Of a DNA stretch of 64,000 nucleotides, positions 43,903 to 55,464 are shown piece after piece. The DNA comes from Dryococelus australis. Lineage: Eukaryota > Arthropoda > Insecta > Phasmatodea > Phasmatidae. The notes below the pieces were generated by a model. It saw only the letters and a program-made list of their open reading frames with translations, was not told the origin of the DNA and did no database searches. Within the stretch, counting starts at the first letter, position 1, and the number at the start of each line of letters is the position of its first letter. The stretch is from NCBI GenBank assembly GCA_029891345.1, contig CM057005.1, positions 66,907,760-66,971,759 of the forward strand. The letters run 5' to 3'. The translations under genes were made by a program, and so were the position numbers.

Positions 43903-44069
43903 TGCTATTTCCTCGTGGGAAAAAATTAGACGGCATTTTTTTTTTTTTTTTTTTTGTAATGGCGTGTCGAAATCACAATTTTAGTGTTTCTGGGACTGCA
44001 AAAAAAAAAAAAAAAAAACTGACTCGCCGTTTTTTTAAATATTCTTATTATTATAAATCTATACTTATA

Positions 44070-44570
44070 AAGCCTGTTCACGATAATGAGCACATTTGAA
44101 ATGAACCTTAGAAAAAATCAGTGGCCCTGCCTGCATATATTTTAACGGGCGCACTGAGTGGCATTCACCTAGTAAAGTTGGTATCGAAAGTTGGAAAGTA
44201 GTCCCGTATCTTAACGTCAAATAAAAAGCGTCAGGTAACCATTTGTAGTAACTTAAATTATTTCTTTCCCTTTCTGCTATTTTAATGCAAAGTGTAAAAA
44301 TGAGCAGATTTTTAAAATATTTGCTTTACTAATAATTTTACAGTTTCGCTTGACTGGCGCATGAATAAAGTAGTGCTGAGGCCCGTGGTAATGTTAAGTT
44401 TATACCTATATGACGCAATAATACACAACGTACATACAAGTAGACCTTAAGCAGGGCTGAGGCCCGTGGTAATGTTAAGTTTATACCTATATGACGCAAT
44501 AATACACAACGTACATACAAGTAGACCTTAAGCAGGGCTTTCAGAAGTGCTCATTTTCCCGTGAAAAGCC
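44070..44570. mobile_element. MITE family M1, long form with internal duplication (501 bp)
   Basis: Ends AAGCCTGTTCACGATAATGA and (inverse) GGCTTTTCACGGGAAAATGA, TA on both sides. It is 81 bases longer than its relatives because of an exact internal tandem duplication. Confidence 0.9.
44375..44536. repeat. Exact 81-bp tandem duplication inside M1
   Basis: 44375-44455 is repeated without any difference at 44456-44536. Confidence 0.9.
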
Positions 44571-44574
44571 TATC

Positions 44575-45404
44575 AGGCACTGTCTCCCGACAAAGCCACA
44601 TGGCCAATAACCGAAGGAAATGGCACGTATGCCATAGGGCATTGGAGTCTTCGCTTTCGCGTAGATATTTTCGCGAAAAACAGGCGGCCCTCGTAATGAA
44701 CCTTTACGTATCAGAGTGAAAAGGTATTTTTACGAAACAATTCATTTCCATCGCGTACGTAAAGCCTACAGCCAATAGAATCGAAGGAGCAAAGAAGAAT
44801 AAGCAGTTATTTATTGAATTTAATATAGTATCTTATTTCTAAAAGAAACCTTACTTACTTTTTTTTTTTACTTATTTAAAAATACGCCTAGAGTATGGGT
44901 AGTAAATGTATTTTAATTTTTATATTATTATTGTTGAGTATTGACAAATCCTGTTAAGTTTGTACTGATATAATAAGGATACAGACAAAATGAAATGCAA
45001 TGTTATTTGCTTTAAAGATATCACAATTTCACTCAAATCAAGTTAATTTATAGTCGTGTGCAATTAGTTAAACATGAGACGTGTGCATTCACTATGGACC
45101 ACACATTTGTGTAAACATTCTATGCAGACGTCTCTTACGTAGACATACACGAAATGAATTTATTTTATTTTATTCTATTCTATTTTTAGCATTCCCTATA
45201 TCCTATCCTATCCCGCCCGCATTCGGTAAAGGATATAGAATTTACAAAATGATACAAAAATGAAATATGCAAAAACACGCGTAAAGGTAGGAGGTTTCAA
45301 TACAAAAGTTGATCAAATAGAGTGCAGATGCAGTTGAGATAAAACAATACGTTTAGAAAACATAGAAACAATCTTGAAATGAGATTTACTTTTAGCTGTA
45401 GAGA
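44575..45404. other. AT-rich spacer
   Basis: No recognised feature. Confidence 0.45.
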
Positions 45405-46094
45405 AGCTCCTGTCACACTGTCAAATTTTCGTCTTCAACTATATTTGACAGTAAAATTGGAAGACTAAATACGGCCATCAAATTTTTCCTTCCAACAAAT
45501 TTTATTAAATAATCTTGAATGTGTTACACAGTCAAATTTATTTTTTTCTGGCAGGGTGTAATTTAAACATTAATTTAACAATAATTTTCAAAGTGACATG
45601 CTGCTGTTGTGATTGAATGCAGTCCATTAAAGGAAGAAATGTAACAAATATTGTCATTTCTTTTCACTTTTTTACTAAATTCAAATTTTATTTATCAGTA
45701 ATGTTGCTAAACAATGAAATTTAATGTCTAAGAGTTGGCAATTTTATGTGTAATATCCATTTTAAACAGAATTCATGCCCAGACAGTTTCTAAATAAATA
45801 AATAATCTTCATAACTTATTTCGTGTCCAGCAATTTTTCGTTGTTTTAAAGTTTTTTGGTGTCTTTTTTTTTTTTTGTCGTGCACGATTCTGATTGGCTG
45901 AGACCATCAAAAATCGAAGAAACTTTAGAACCGGTCCAATATTCAAATGTTTGATGGAAACCGAAGCCATCCAAATTTCTCAGGCAAATAATATGGCCGC
46001 GGTAGTGACGTTTAGATGACGTCCCAACTGTCCTACTTTATTTGACCAAACTTATTGGAAGAGGTGCAGAAAAAATTTGACAGTGTGACAGGGG
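45405..46094. mobile_element. MITE family M3, copy B (690 bp)
   Basis: Ends AGCTCCTGTCACACTGTCAA and (inverse) CCCCTGTCACACTGTCAAAT. Inverted, uninterrupted partner of 28257-29469. Confidence 0.8.
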
Positions 46095-46100
46095 ATTAAC

Positions 46101-46480
46101 ACCATAGACTAAAGATGAGTTAGACCTCTTGTTCGTCTTCTGCGCATGTACCCAACTGACCTACCCCTATCCTACACAACTGTCAAAATCACATGGTCAA
46201 CAGCGATGAACGTGTTTGTTTACATCTTAGTTTTTAAATTACAAGCACTATTATATTAATAAAATACTTCTAACAGTTTGAATTTAATCAAAAAGCATTA
46301 CGAATTGTAAGTATAAAAACATCTCAAAAGTACTTGTTTACTTAGCAGTGTTCTAACCTCAAACCTAATCCACGCCATTGTTGATGGACGTGTAGGAAGA
46401 AAAGCAGTTCAATGTTGGGATACGGAGTTTGGTTGTGCGCAGCCAGTGAAATCGGTCTACCCCATCTTTAGTCTATGGGC
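46101..46480. mobile_element. MITE M6 (380 bp)
   Basis: Ends CCATAGACTAAAGATGAGTT and (inverse) CCATAGACTAAAGATGGGGT. TTAAC on both sides (46096-46100, 46481-46485) is a possible 5-bp duplication. It sits directly beyond the end of M3 copy B. Confidence 0.8.
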
Positions 46481-46676
46481 TTAACCATTCTGATATAATT
46501 ATTTTTAAAAAAACTTATTTTATGTACACACAGATGCCACCTTTGAAAACATTTCGACTTCCTAACCTAAAAGTCAACACGTTCCTAGCAGCAGTTAGTC
46601 GACGTGACGTCCCGGCATGCGGCGTTTCTTGTCGTTCAGACCCCGCGCAGTTATAACGCGAGGTTCGCCAGCTGTA

Positions 46677-46914
46677 TAGCCTGTTCACGATAAAGTGAGC
46701 ACTTTTTAAGGCCCTTATAAATTTTTCCTTTCATCAAATCTCCATCTTCCTGCTGTATTTTAATACGAACATTGCAATGTGACCAATAAACACAGTGTAT
46801 ACAATTCACCACCGCCAAAATTTAATGCCTAAGGCTGCAATAAGATATATTTATTAGCGGTTAATGCCTGTTGCAAGAGCCTTAAAAAGTGCTCACTTTA
46901 TCGTGAACAGCCTA
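46677..46914. mobile_element. MITE family M1, short form (238 bp)
   Basis: Ends TAGCCTGTTCACGATAAAGT and (inverse) TAGGCTGTTCACGATAAAGT, TA flanks. Interior pairs with 2543-2779. Termini are shared with the long form, the interior is not. Confidence 0.95.
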
Positions 46915-46916
46915 TA

Positions 46917-49900
46917 GGTAGAATAATGTAGGATGTGCACCGGTCGGTCACCAGTATGCCTAATCGAGGGAATATATATGGACTTTCATTTCGCTTAGTG
47001 CGCATAATGGACTAATGCCATGGCGTAACCGATGTCCCGAATGCGGTCGTGATAACGATCAAATCAGCAATAACTATTGAATTAGGGTGAGAATTCAACG
47101 CTGAAACTCGGTGCTTGTGGGTGTTATGTGCTTAATATGGCATTAAAAATCATCTCGCCTTACTTTATTGCTTAGGGAGAGCCGATCGACAAATACGTGA
47201 GATTGCCTTCTAATTTCCAGCATTGTTTGATTCTTCGTTCGAGTAAATACTACTTTACGCTGCTCTTCTAGACTTTTTCGAACACAACAGGTCTATTAAT
47301 AAAAAAGTGGGTACTTAATATATTTTCCTGTATCTCGATTTTTTTTATTTTTTTTTATTCAGTAGGCCTACTGTGCAATTTGTAACTCCTCAATCGTGGT
47401 ATATTTGTTTTTAAGCTTCGTCTAGTTCGTAATGTGAAGTGAACACTTGTCGGAAAAAAAAAATTAACTAAACCAAGCGCTCAAGTTGGCTTCAACAGCT
47501 GTAAAGTTTTAAACAGTAATTAGAAAGTAGTTGTAATAATGAGATTTATTGACGATAAGTATATTACATTTTTCCCCCGTCTATGAGAGTTACTGAGGCG
47601 TATAACAGAATCGATCTTGTTCGTCATTTTTGAAAACAAGGTATGACAAAACCAAAAACTATTGAAAGCTTCACTACAACTGCGTTTTCGTACAAACTGA
47701 AATATGTCATACTAAAGTAGCTGAAGCTGTGATGTGCAATAACAATGACATTTTGTAGCACGACTATTAAATTCAATTACAATGTGATTACTACCAAATA
47801 ATCGAAAAGAGAACATGTGAAGTTGTTCTGTTTGCATTGAATTTAAAAAAATCAAAACATTTATCGACAACGTGTATAGGTTTTAATGTACTTTCGTAAT
47901 CGAAAAGAAAATCCATCTACTGCTGTCCCGATTTAGCGAAATGCCGAACTCTTGCATTGCATCAAGTCTTAACAGTGTTTTATGCCGTAACAATATTTCA
48001 CGTACTAAGAATATTACTAAAATTGAGTAGAGTATTAATATTTTTAATCGTAATTCATACCTGATTGACCTTCCACGCTTTGTAAATTGTTCAACGGCGT
48101 GTTGGGCATAATACTTTTCACACTTTTACTTGCGAGTAAAGAATATACGAATTCGAAGCATTTCCCTCTTGCAACAGCAAATCCAACGTAATCTGCTCAC
48201 AAAGCAAGTAAGATACTTTACTGCTGCGAAGTATTTTGTTTCTACGCCATAGAGAAAATAGCACTTTGAAGTAGCGCGCACCCTCGCCAAGGAATAAACA
48301 TTCAACAATTACCTTACTGCTATCAGGAATACTGAATGGCTGATGCGTGATATTATAGAGTTATTTTTTGCTATGGTTTCTTTGCAGACCGTTAATTGTT
48401 TCTTGTTGGATTATAAACAACTTGTTTCCAAAAGTTATAAGTCATCAGTTTTCTTTTAAGTTGAAGTTGTAAGTTTCAAGTCACACGTGACAACAAACTA
48501 CAAGTGGATTATGAAACAATGTACTGTAAAAGACAATTGTGGCCTGAGAAATACAGGTTGGCTGTTGCGTTTTCATATTTGGGAACTATGTTCACAGGCA
48601 AATTACTCTTTCAGAGTCGACAATTGAAGAAGTCGCGTTGTTAAGATGCACAGAAAGAAACACATTCAAATAGCTGTCGTGGCAGACCTGTTTTTGTTAA
48701 TGTCAAAATTTAAATATTGTTACTGTATCGTAGAATAGGGTTATTGCGAGGACTGAATATAAAAAATATATAAGAAACGAAGACTCTGCAAAAATTTCCC
48801 TCTATCGTTTCATTGCTGTCTGATGTGCGACGAGTTGTCGGAAATGTCCCTAATGGAAAACCTGAAAAAGTTGGCAACCCTATGTAGACAGCCTATCCAT
48901 TTTTCACTATACAAATTGTTACAATCTCAAGTTCAACTTACAAAGAAATTTGCAAAAAAAAATCCTTCATTGGCCTACTAACAATAGGTTAGGCGGTTAC
49001 AGAAAAATTACAAAATATTTTAGTATCACTCGCGGACCCTTGACCACAAGCTTAACAACTCCCAGCGGTCCGTGAACTATATTTTAAGAATGGTTGCACT
49101 AGATGAAGTGCAAAGATGGTTTTATAAATAGTGTATATTGCACTACTATTCATGGAAATACGTTCATTGCTAATACAAGCGAGACATTCACGCAATAGAT
49201 TCAATAATGCGCATGAAGAGTTTCGAATTTTCTGTGCTGTTACCAACTCCTGCTACGATTATTATTAGTATTATTATTTTCAGATATGAAATTCATTTCA
49301 GGATATATATAAAAAATGTTTCTACCAATATCACAAAACCATGCAGAAAGAAATAAATGAAGAAATGTCCCTTTTAAAATGTCGCTATATTAGAGAACCT
49401 GCAGCGCTGCAATAACGCTTTACCAGCTCAAAGCGCCCATTGAAATAGCTTCTCCCTTTTAAAAGTGCGCTTTATATGAGCGTAAATGATCTTACAGTTA
49501 AACATCTAAATATTTCCGATAATTTATTCGTATTTATTAAAAACATTTTACGATATTTGATACGAAAATGAAGTAGAGAGTAGGGATACTTGTAAAACAT
49601 TCATACATATCTTGCTACGAGTCCGCATAGCACTCAGGAAGAACAAATTGTTTATAGTTTACGTAATATTTTACATCTTATTTGATTTTTCCTTTCTTTT
49701 ATTATACGACAGTAATTATTTACTAATTTTTTATATGAAAGCAATCTCATAATATATTTTATGTGCGTTTACTAGATTTTATTTTTGGCCGCATATTAAT
49801 ACGTCTTTCCTGTTTTCAGTAATACTTTGTGTACGTTTTACGGCCTAGGACTCTATGCTATTTCAACGTTATGGAGGTTTAAGTGGCATTTAAATGAATT

Positions 49901-50389
49901 TTTGAATGTGAACCTTGTGATTGGCTGAGAGGTATCCAATATTCTGAAGCTAGGCATAGCAAGGGTAGAAGGACACTACATATTGAATCGTGTAAGGAGA
50001 CGACAGGGCGCACATCCGTGTGGGTTGTGGTTTAGTAGGAATGTTTAATTATTATGTAGGGAAGTCAGAGTACGCCCCCTGAAACACACAGACCTTCATC
50101 AAGAGACGAGCACGCGAGGTATAAGTTGTAATAAGAGCCAGATAGAGCCCCCTCCGCGTAGTTTCAGGCTGGTAGGTTTGAACTCGTTGGAAGCAGTTAG
50201 CCTGTAACCGTGTATGCTTACGTATATACTTCACCTTTAATTTTCGTTACACCCGGGGGATGCCACGTCGCCGTACCACGATCTACCAAAACGTCCAGAA
50301 CTAATTAAAAAAACCTAATTAGGGGATTAAGCATAATAAAGTCTCGTTACTTTTTTCTACACTCAGAACTTACTAGTTGTAATATGGGA
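46917..50389. other. AT-rich sequence without recognised features
   Basis: ORFs do not exceed ~64 codons and no repeat partner was noticed. May hold unrecognised regulatory sequence. Confidence 0.5.
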
Positions 50390-51985
50390 AGTCTGGTGCA
50401 GGGGCTGCGGAGCCGGGAAGCCAACCGCCATCTTGGATTTCCCCGATTTTGCGCAAAAAAAGTGTTTTTCGCACAGAAAACTGCCGAAAATGCCCAGAAT
50501 GACTACGAGTTTCCCTTTCTTACTTCGAAATTTCCCGTTTTTCCCACGTGAAAGTGCCTTTGCTCAATCTGGCTGACAGTTTGCACAATGTGGCTGACAT
50601 TTGCACAATGTGGCTGAAAGTGTGCAGTTATGTGCAATCATGTGCAATCATTGTGAAACCACTCCTGGCGGACATATTGAAATTGAAAATACTGCTCTAT
50701 CATTCCAGTGAAACGGTTCCCTCGGCATGCTCCCGTAACCATCAGAGGCTTCTGGATGGTACTGTCTTGCAAAATGGTGGCCTTAGTACTGACCAGCGAA
50801 AATGACGACACTGTCTAGCAAAATGGCTGACAATGAACTGTATCTAAATGGCTGACAATCGAGAACTTCCTGCTCTGTCAATCCTGTCCACCATCTTGAA
50901 AAAACTTCCTGCTCCATCCGCCATCTTGGAAGTCGCACTGGCCGGCAGGTGGCCATGTTGGAAGCTAGTATGATGGGGAAACATCTGGAAGTTTCTCATT
51001 CTATCATTCCTGTCTCTTTTGCCATGTTGGCACTGACTGGCAAAAATGGTGACAGTCTCCCTAAAACGGATCCCCAATGCTGCTGACTGGTAAAATGGCA
51101 GCTGTCTCCCTAAGACGAAGCCCCATTCGACAGTGTGTCCCTAATACGATGCTCCACCCTACCAGCAGTGGGCGGTCATGTTGGCGACCAGTACGCTAAC
51201 AATATCTGGAAGCTTCCTACTTCCTGCTCTCATTCTGCACCACTGCCCCCTCCATAATTATGTTCCCTATGTACCAGTAGAAATGTCGGACAATGCTACT
51301 GACTGGCAAAATGGCGGCCATGTGTGTCCCTGTGATGAAGCCCCACCCAACCGGTGGCTGCGAGTGGTCATGTTGGTGGTGTGTGTCCCTATCACGAAGC
51401 CATCCGACCGGCAGCCATGAGGCAGGCGTCGGCCAGTCGCCAGAGAACTTCCTACTCTGTCAATATGGTCGACCATTTTGGAAGTCGCAGGCGGGACGGG
51501 CAAAAATGTTGGTGGCCAATGACATCTGGAGGCTTCACTGTACCACTGCCAGCTCCATAAGTCTGTTCCTACCAGCCCGTCGACCAATGCCACTGAATGG
51601 TAAAATGGTAGCTTTGTCACTAGACGAAGCCCCCACCCGACCAGCGAGGCGGCCAATACACCAACGACGTCTGGAAGCTTTCTGCTCTATAATTATGCCC
51701 CTCCAAAAGTCTGTTCCCTACTGACCAGCAAATTGTCGGTCAATGCTGCTGACTGGCAAAATGGCGGCCATGTACCTATGATGGAGCCCCACTCGATGGC
51801 GTGTGTCACTATTACAAAGCCCCACCGGCGGCCAGTACGCCAACAAAGTCTGGAAGCTTCCCGCTCTATCATTCTGTGCAATAGATGGCGGCCAGCAGTG
51901 GCGGTGGATCAGAACTTCCTGTTCTTCGGTCCGACATTATGGAAGTCGCACTAAATAGCGGCAGGCGTAGCTCCGCATGCTCCAC
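50390..51985. repeat. Degenerate array of AAAATGGC / CCATCTTG-rich units
   Basis: A long motif set recurs at irregular spacing of ~140-320 bases: TCTGGAAGCTTCCTGCTCT, CTGTTCCCTACTGACCAG, CTGACTGGCAAAATGGCGGC, GAAGCCCCACCCGACC (anchors near 51206, 51528, 51670, 51850). AAAATGGY occurs at least eight times, and CCRCCATCTTG on the opposite strand three times. These resemble the YY1/Pleiohomeotic core (GCCAT). Short ORFs through the array are by-products. Confidence 0.65.
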
Positions 51986-52512
51986 AGTTCGGGGTCAAGT
52001 ATGCCCTAAGCCACACACACATATAAGCATAGGGCGCTGTAATGACTGAACGACTGATAGATATGCAAGTACATCACGAGCATCAATTAATACTCTGTGT
52101 ATATATTGCATGTAGGATCGTACATTGTCAGACGAAAAAAAAACACTGTGAAGTGTGGGAATTATAAGGTTATTAATACTACACACATCGATGGGGAAAA
52201 AAAAACCATGTATACAATGTAAAGGTGGGAAAAAAGTTAGAAGAACTTACCAACCGGCACAATCACACATGCGTCAGGAACTGTACATCGATGCTAGATA
52301 AGACCAGACCAGTACAACAGAATTCGTTAACAACTAGCCTTGGGTTTAAAAGGGATGTCTTTGACTCCAATGACGATCATGGAGCCACGACCTGCTAACT
52401 GGTTGTCGTCGATTCTACGATCATGTCTTCACTAAATTATAAATACACACCTTTTATACAGTTTTGTTTCAGTACATACGCTTAGTATGACACTCATTAA
52501 TAATCATGTATT
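51986..52512. other. Spacer
   Basis: No recognised feature. Confidence 0.4.
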
Positions 52513-52598
52513 GTCAGTTTGGCCGAGCAGTCTAAGGCGCTTGAGTTGGGCTCTTGTTCCCCATGCAGGGAGCATAGATTCGAAACCTACACCTGATA
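52513..52598 (+). tRNA. tRNA-Leu-like pseudogene or SINE head
   Basis: A-box TGGCCGAGCAGTCTAAGG and B-box AGATTCGAAAC are at tRNA-Leu spacing (86 nt). Six of seven acceptor pairs form, but the anticodon stem and T-stem each have mismatches and no leucine anticodon is placed in the loop. Probably non-functional. Confidence 0.45.
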
Positions 52599-52695
52599 AA
52601 TACTTTTTTTCTCTAATACGACTGTAGGTTTTTCCGCTTCCTTGCTGTTGTGTATAGTGTGTTAGATAAAAGTTTCGCGTGTGTGCATAAAACAA

Positions 52696-52745
52696 GGGTA
52701 TATATGCAGACACATACTCTATGGCTCATTCTAGTTCATCCGTCG
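52696..52745 (+). promoter_or_regulatory. TATA-type promoter before a short ORF
   Basis: GTATATATGC at 52697-52706 is followed ~25-30 bases on by TCATTCTAGTTCATC, a possible initiator, and then by the 93-codon ORF. Confidence 0.35.
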
Positions 52746-52764
52746 TTCGCGAGCTCTGACTGAC

Positions 52765-53046
52765 TTGAGAGTGCATCATCATTTGAGGTCAGCAGCGACG
52801 CATCAACAAAAAAACTCATCATGGAGCATAGTGAAAATGATGGCATGCTGTTCTAGTGATCAGAAGATTCTATCAGTTATTGTGGCATATGAAAAACTTC
52901 ACTCACTTGCAGCACTCGACAAAGATTCTGAGCTCGCATACTTGCCTAAAGAATTCCTTCTGACATATGCTTGGCATGAAATAAGATATGTCTACAAACA
53001 TATATCTGCGTATCTACAACAGGATGAAGATGTCTCCCGTGTATAG
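52765..53046 (+). CDS. Unknown 93-residue protein, possibly of the virus-like cluster
   Basis: Open from an ATG to TAG with a balanced amino-acid composition; the C-terminal two thirds look helical and acidic (Y-L-P-K-E-F-L-L-T-Y-A, Y-L-Q-Q-D-E-D). A TATA-like box and initiator precede it. It lies just upstream of the repeated finger genes on the same strand, so it may belong to the same integrated element. No family recognised; chance is possible at this length. Confidence 0.35.
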   Translation: MRVHHHLRSAATHQQKNSSWSIVKMMACCSSDQKILSVIVAYEKLHSLAALDKDSELAYLPKEFLLTYAWHEIRYVYKHISAYLQQDEDVSRV

Positions 53047-53170
53047 AGTGTTTGCAAGGATGTACTACTAATGCACACCACATTCAAGGGGCTGGTGTAA
53101 TGCACGTCTGAAGGAGTAAGAGGAAAAAAGGAGCATTCAACACTGATTCATTCCCTTAGGAACTCATGAA

Positions 53171-53174
<4 letters not shown>

Positions 53175-53201
<27 letters not shown>
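53175..53201. repeat. (AG)n microsatellite
   Basis: About 13 AG units. Confidence 0.9.
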
Positions 53202-53205
<4 letters not shown>

Positions 53206-53389
53206 ACCTGGAGCAGCTGATGAGGTTGTGGTAGGTGTCAACACAGGTTCGGCTAAAAGTCACAGTTCTGGCAATTGGAACCCTTGGTGCAGTTGCCTCT
53301 TTCTGACAGGGTGCGCTGTCGCTCTCCTACTGGCAGTAGGAACCAGTCTCCAGTTCGATGTATGGGGGATGTAATGGTTTGAGTATAGG

Positions 53390-53915
53390 CTGACCGACGC
53401 AGTTGTCATCCATACTTCGAAGAGTGAAGGTAGGCTGTGGATAATGTGCTCTTATTCATTGATGGGATAGGAAAGTTATTCGTGTTACGACTGTAAAAAG
53501 GTATTTTTCTAACAAAAGCACATACAGGCAGCATGAAGCTGGTTGTTATCAGAACACAGGTCGTATTATGTTCGCATGTAAAAAGTCTAAATCTCAATCT
53601 GGTCGTCGTAATAGCTTGAAAAGACATCTTGCAACGTGTAAGGGTCACCCTGAACTACCCGTCAAGTGGTATCTGAAGATATTACCAGCTAAATGTACAG
53701 GTTCATCTACAAATTTTGAAAGCTGTTCTCTGGTCCCACCACGATATCCATGCAACTATTGTAACAAGACGTTTACATATACATACGACACAAGGTGGCA
53801 TGCACTAAGTTCATGTATGAAGAGCATCATTCGTATGACATATCGATGTGATAATTGTCGAAGAATATACGTGCTTGTTGATGCTTTAAAAAGACATTTG
53901 AAAGTGTGTAAGTAG
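53390..53915 (+). pseudogene. C2HC-finger gene, tandem unit 1 (truncated)
   Basis: First of four or five direct, diverged copies. A leader (GTGAAGG, TGTGGATAATGTGCTCTTATTC) is followed by four finger modules of the form C-x2-C-x12-H-x4/5-C. The first is broken by a shift. 53568-53915 is open for 115 codons and keeps the last two fingers (C-N-Y-C and C-D-N-C). Unit 1 stops after the fingers, without the polymerase-related domain of units 2 and 4. The cluster resembles the zinc-finger/polymerase-B N-terminal genes of Polinton- or adintovirus-like elements; that identification is by remembered resemblance, not by search. Confidence 0.55.
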
Positions 53916-53944
53916 CAATCAAACGGATACTAACAGTACTTGTA

Positions 53945-54925
53945 TTAGGCTAGCCTGCTCAATTGCTGTTCAGATTTCGAAGCGTGAACTTAAGCTGTGG
54001 ATAATGTGCTCTTATTCGATTATGTATGGAACAGGAAAGTTTTTCGTGTCACTACTGTAAAGAAACTATTTCTAACAAAAACATCTACAGACAGCATGAA
54101 GTTGGTTGTTATCAGAACGCAGGTCGTACTATGTTCACATGTTCAAAGTGTATTTATCAATTTGGACGGCGTAGCAACTTGAAAAGACATCATGCAAAAT
54201 GTAAGGGTCTCCCTGCACTGCCTGTCAAGTGGTATCTGAAGATATTACCGACTAAATGTAAGGGTTCATCTACAAATGCTGAGAGTGGTTCTTTGCCCCC
54301 ACTAAGCACCATTGCAGCTAATGTGACAATTTACATATGCATACGATGCAAGGAGACATAAAAAAAAGTTAACGTGCGAGGAGCACCATTCGTATGTCAT
54401 ATCGATGTGACAAGTGTCAAAGAACATATTCTTGCGTTTACGACTTAAACAGATATGTAAAAAAGCTTTGCAATGCAAAGACAGCTGATGGACAACCTCA
54501 AGGTTATTATGCATCTCCATAGCCTAATGTTAATGGCCTTTTCCTAATGTGATCTGCATTCAGGCGGCCTTCAAAAGATTTTGTTGCACCGAATATGTCA
54601 AATACACCACCACACAATGTTTGCTCGTTCCTGTTACATATGAAACAAAATATGATAAACTAACTTAACAAAGAGGTGGAAAAGTATGGTTGTGTAAACT
54701 ATAATATATGGGTGGAGTGTAGCTGTACGAAACCAGAGCCCCACAGAAATCAAACTAGAGCCTTCAAGCCATCGACTGTGTATGTGTGTGATGTTGAAGG
54801 AATAGAAAACACCATTGAAAAAAGTGTATTAAAGTTATGTCAAGAGGAAGCAGAAATTATTACCATGGGCGTGACCCTACCATCAGTAAATCAGCTAGTA
54901 TTACGAACGAGTGGGTACTGATTTC
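53945..54925 (+). pseudogene. C2HC-finger plus polymerase-B-N-like gene, tandem unit 2
   Basis: Full-length unit of ~980 bases. The frame 54026-54361 is open for 111 codons and holds two C-x2-C-x12-H-x4-C fingers and the linker P-V-K-W-Y-L-K-I-L-P; frameshifts follow within fingers 3 and 4. After a diverged linker (A-P-N-M-S-N-T), 54676-54921 encodes K-Y-G-C-V-N-Y-N-I-W-V-E-C-S plus F-K-P-S-T, a module I associate with the start of protein-primed polymerase B genes. Same strand and spacing as unit 4. Stops between modules rule out a functional product. Confidence 0.6.
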
Positions 54926-55092
54926 ACTCACCCCACTACAGTATACTTTCATCTTCGACCAGCAGAATGTAGGTATAAATTAATACAATATCACAGCATT
55001 TGAAACTAAGTCGCACAACTTGCTCTCAAGCTAATAGTACCCCTCGTTAAGTTGTCATTGCAATGTGGTTTTAAAAAATAACAGGTTGGAAT

Positions 55093-55464
55093 AGGCTGAT
55101 CAGCTCAGTTGCTGTTCGGACCGTGAAGAGTGAACATCGGCTGTGGATAATGTGCTCTTATTCGATGATGGAACAGGAAAGTTATTTATGCCACTTCAGT
55201 GAGAAGATCTCAAATAACCAGCTGCAGAGAACATGAAACCGGATGTCAACAGAATCTAGAGTGGACTGCAGATGTCGAAGAAGGTTTGCTGATGTAGACT
55301 ATTCTGGAAAGTTGTGTGTGCTGCTACTATAAGAAGACCCTCACTAAACTATCCAGTTGCAGACAACATGAAACTGATTGTCATCAGAATCCAGCATGTA
55401 CTGTAGATGTGATAAGTTTCGAAGAACATATGTGCATGTTGACGACTTGCAAATACGTTTGAGT
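55093..55464 (+). pseudogene. C2HC-finger gene, tandem unit 3 (two short partial copies)
   Basis: Two fragments of the finger region in tandem. 55093-55300 begins with GATCAGCTCAGTTGCTGTTC and the leader as in the other units, then runs into a fourth-finger-like piece. 55306-55464 repeats first finger to fourth finger again. Internal deletions removed fingers 2 and 3 in each. Heavily shifted. Confidence 0.5.

Noticed and set aside
44338-44520. Minus-strand ORF encoding a duplicated peptide in M1
   Set aside because: The peptide repeat is only the 81-bp DNA duplication read in one frame.
51267-51724. 129- and 143-codon ORFs in the ATGGCG-rich array
   Set aside because: Both strands are open through the repeat units; no conserved protein signal between units.
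52513-52598. Functional tRNA-Leu gene
   Set aside because: Anticodon and T stems have mismatches and the anticodon cannot be placed as leucine; kept only as a pseudogene or SINE head.
53406-53648. Minus-strand ORF opposite finger unit 1
   Set aside because: Antisense shadow of the zinc-finger frame.
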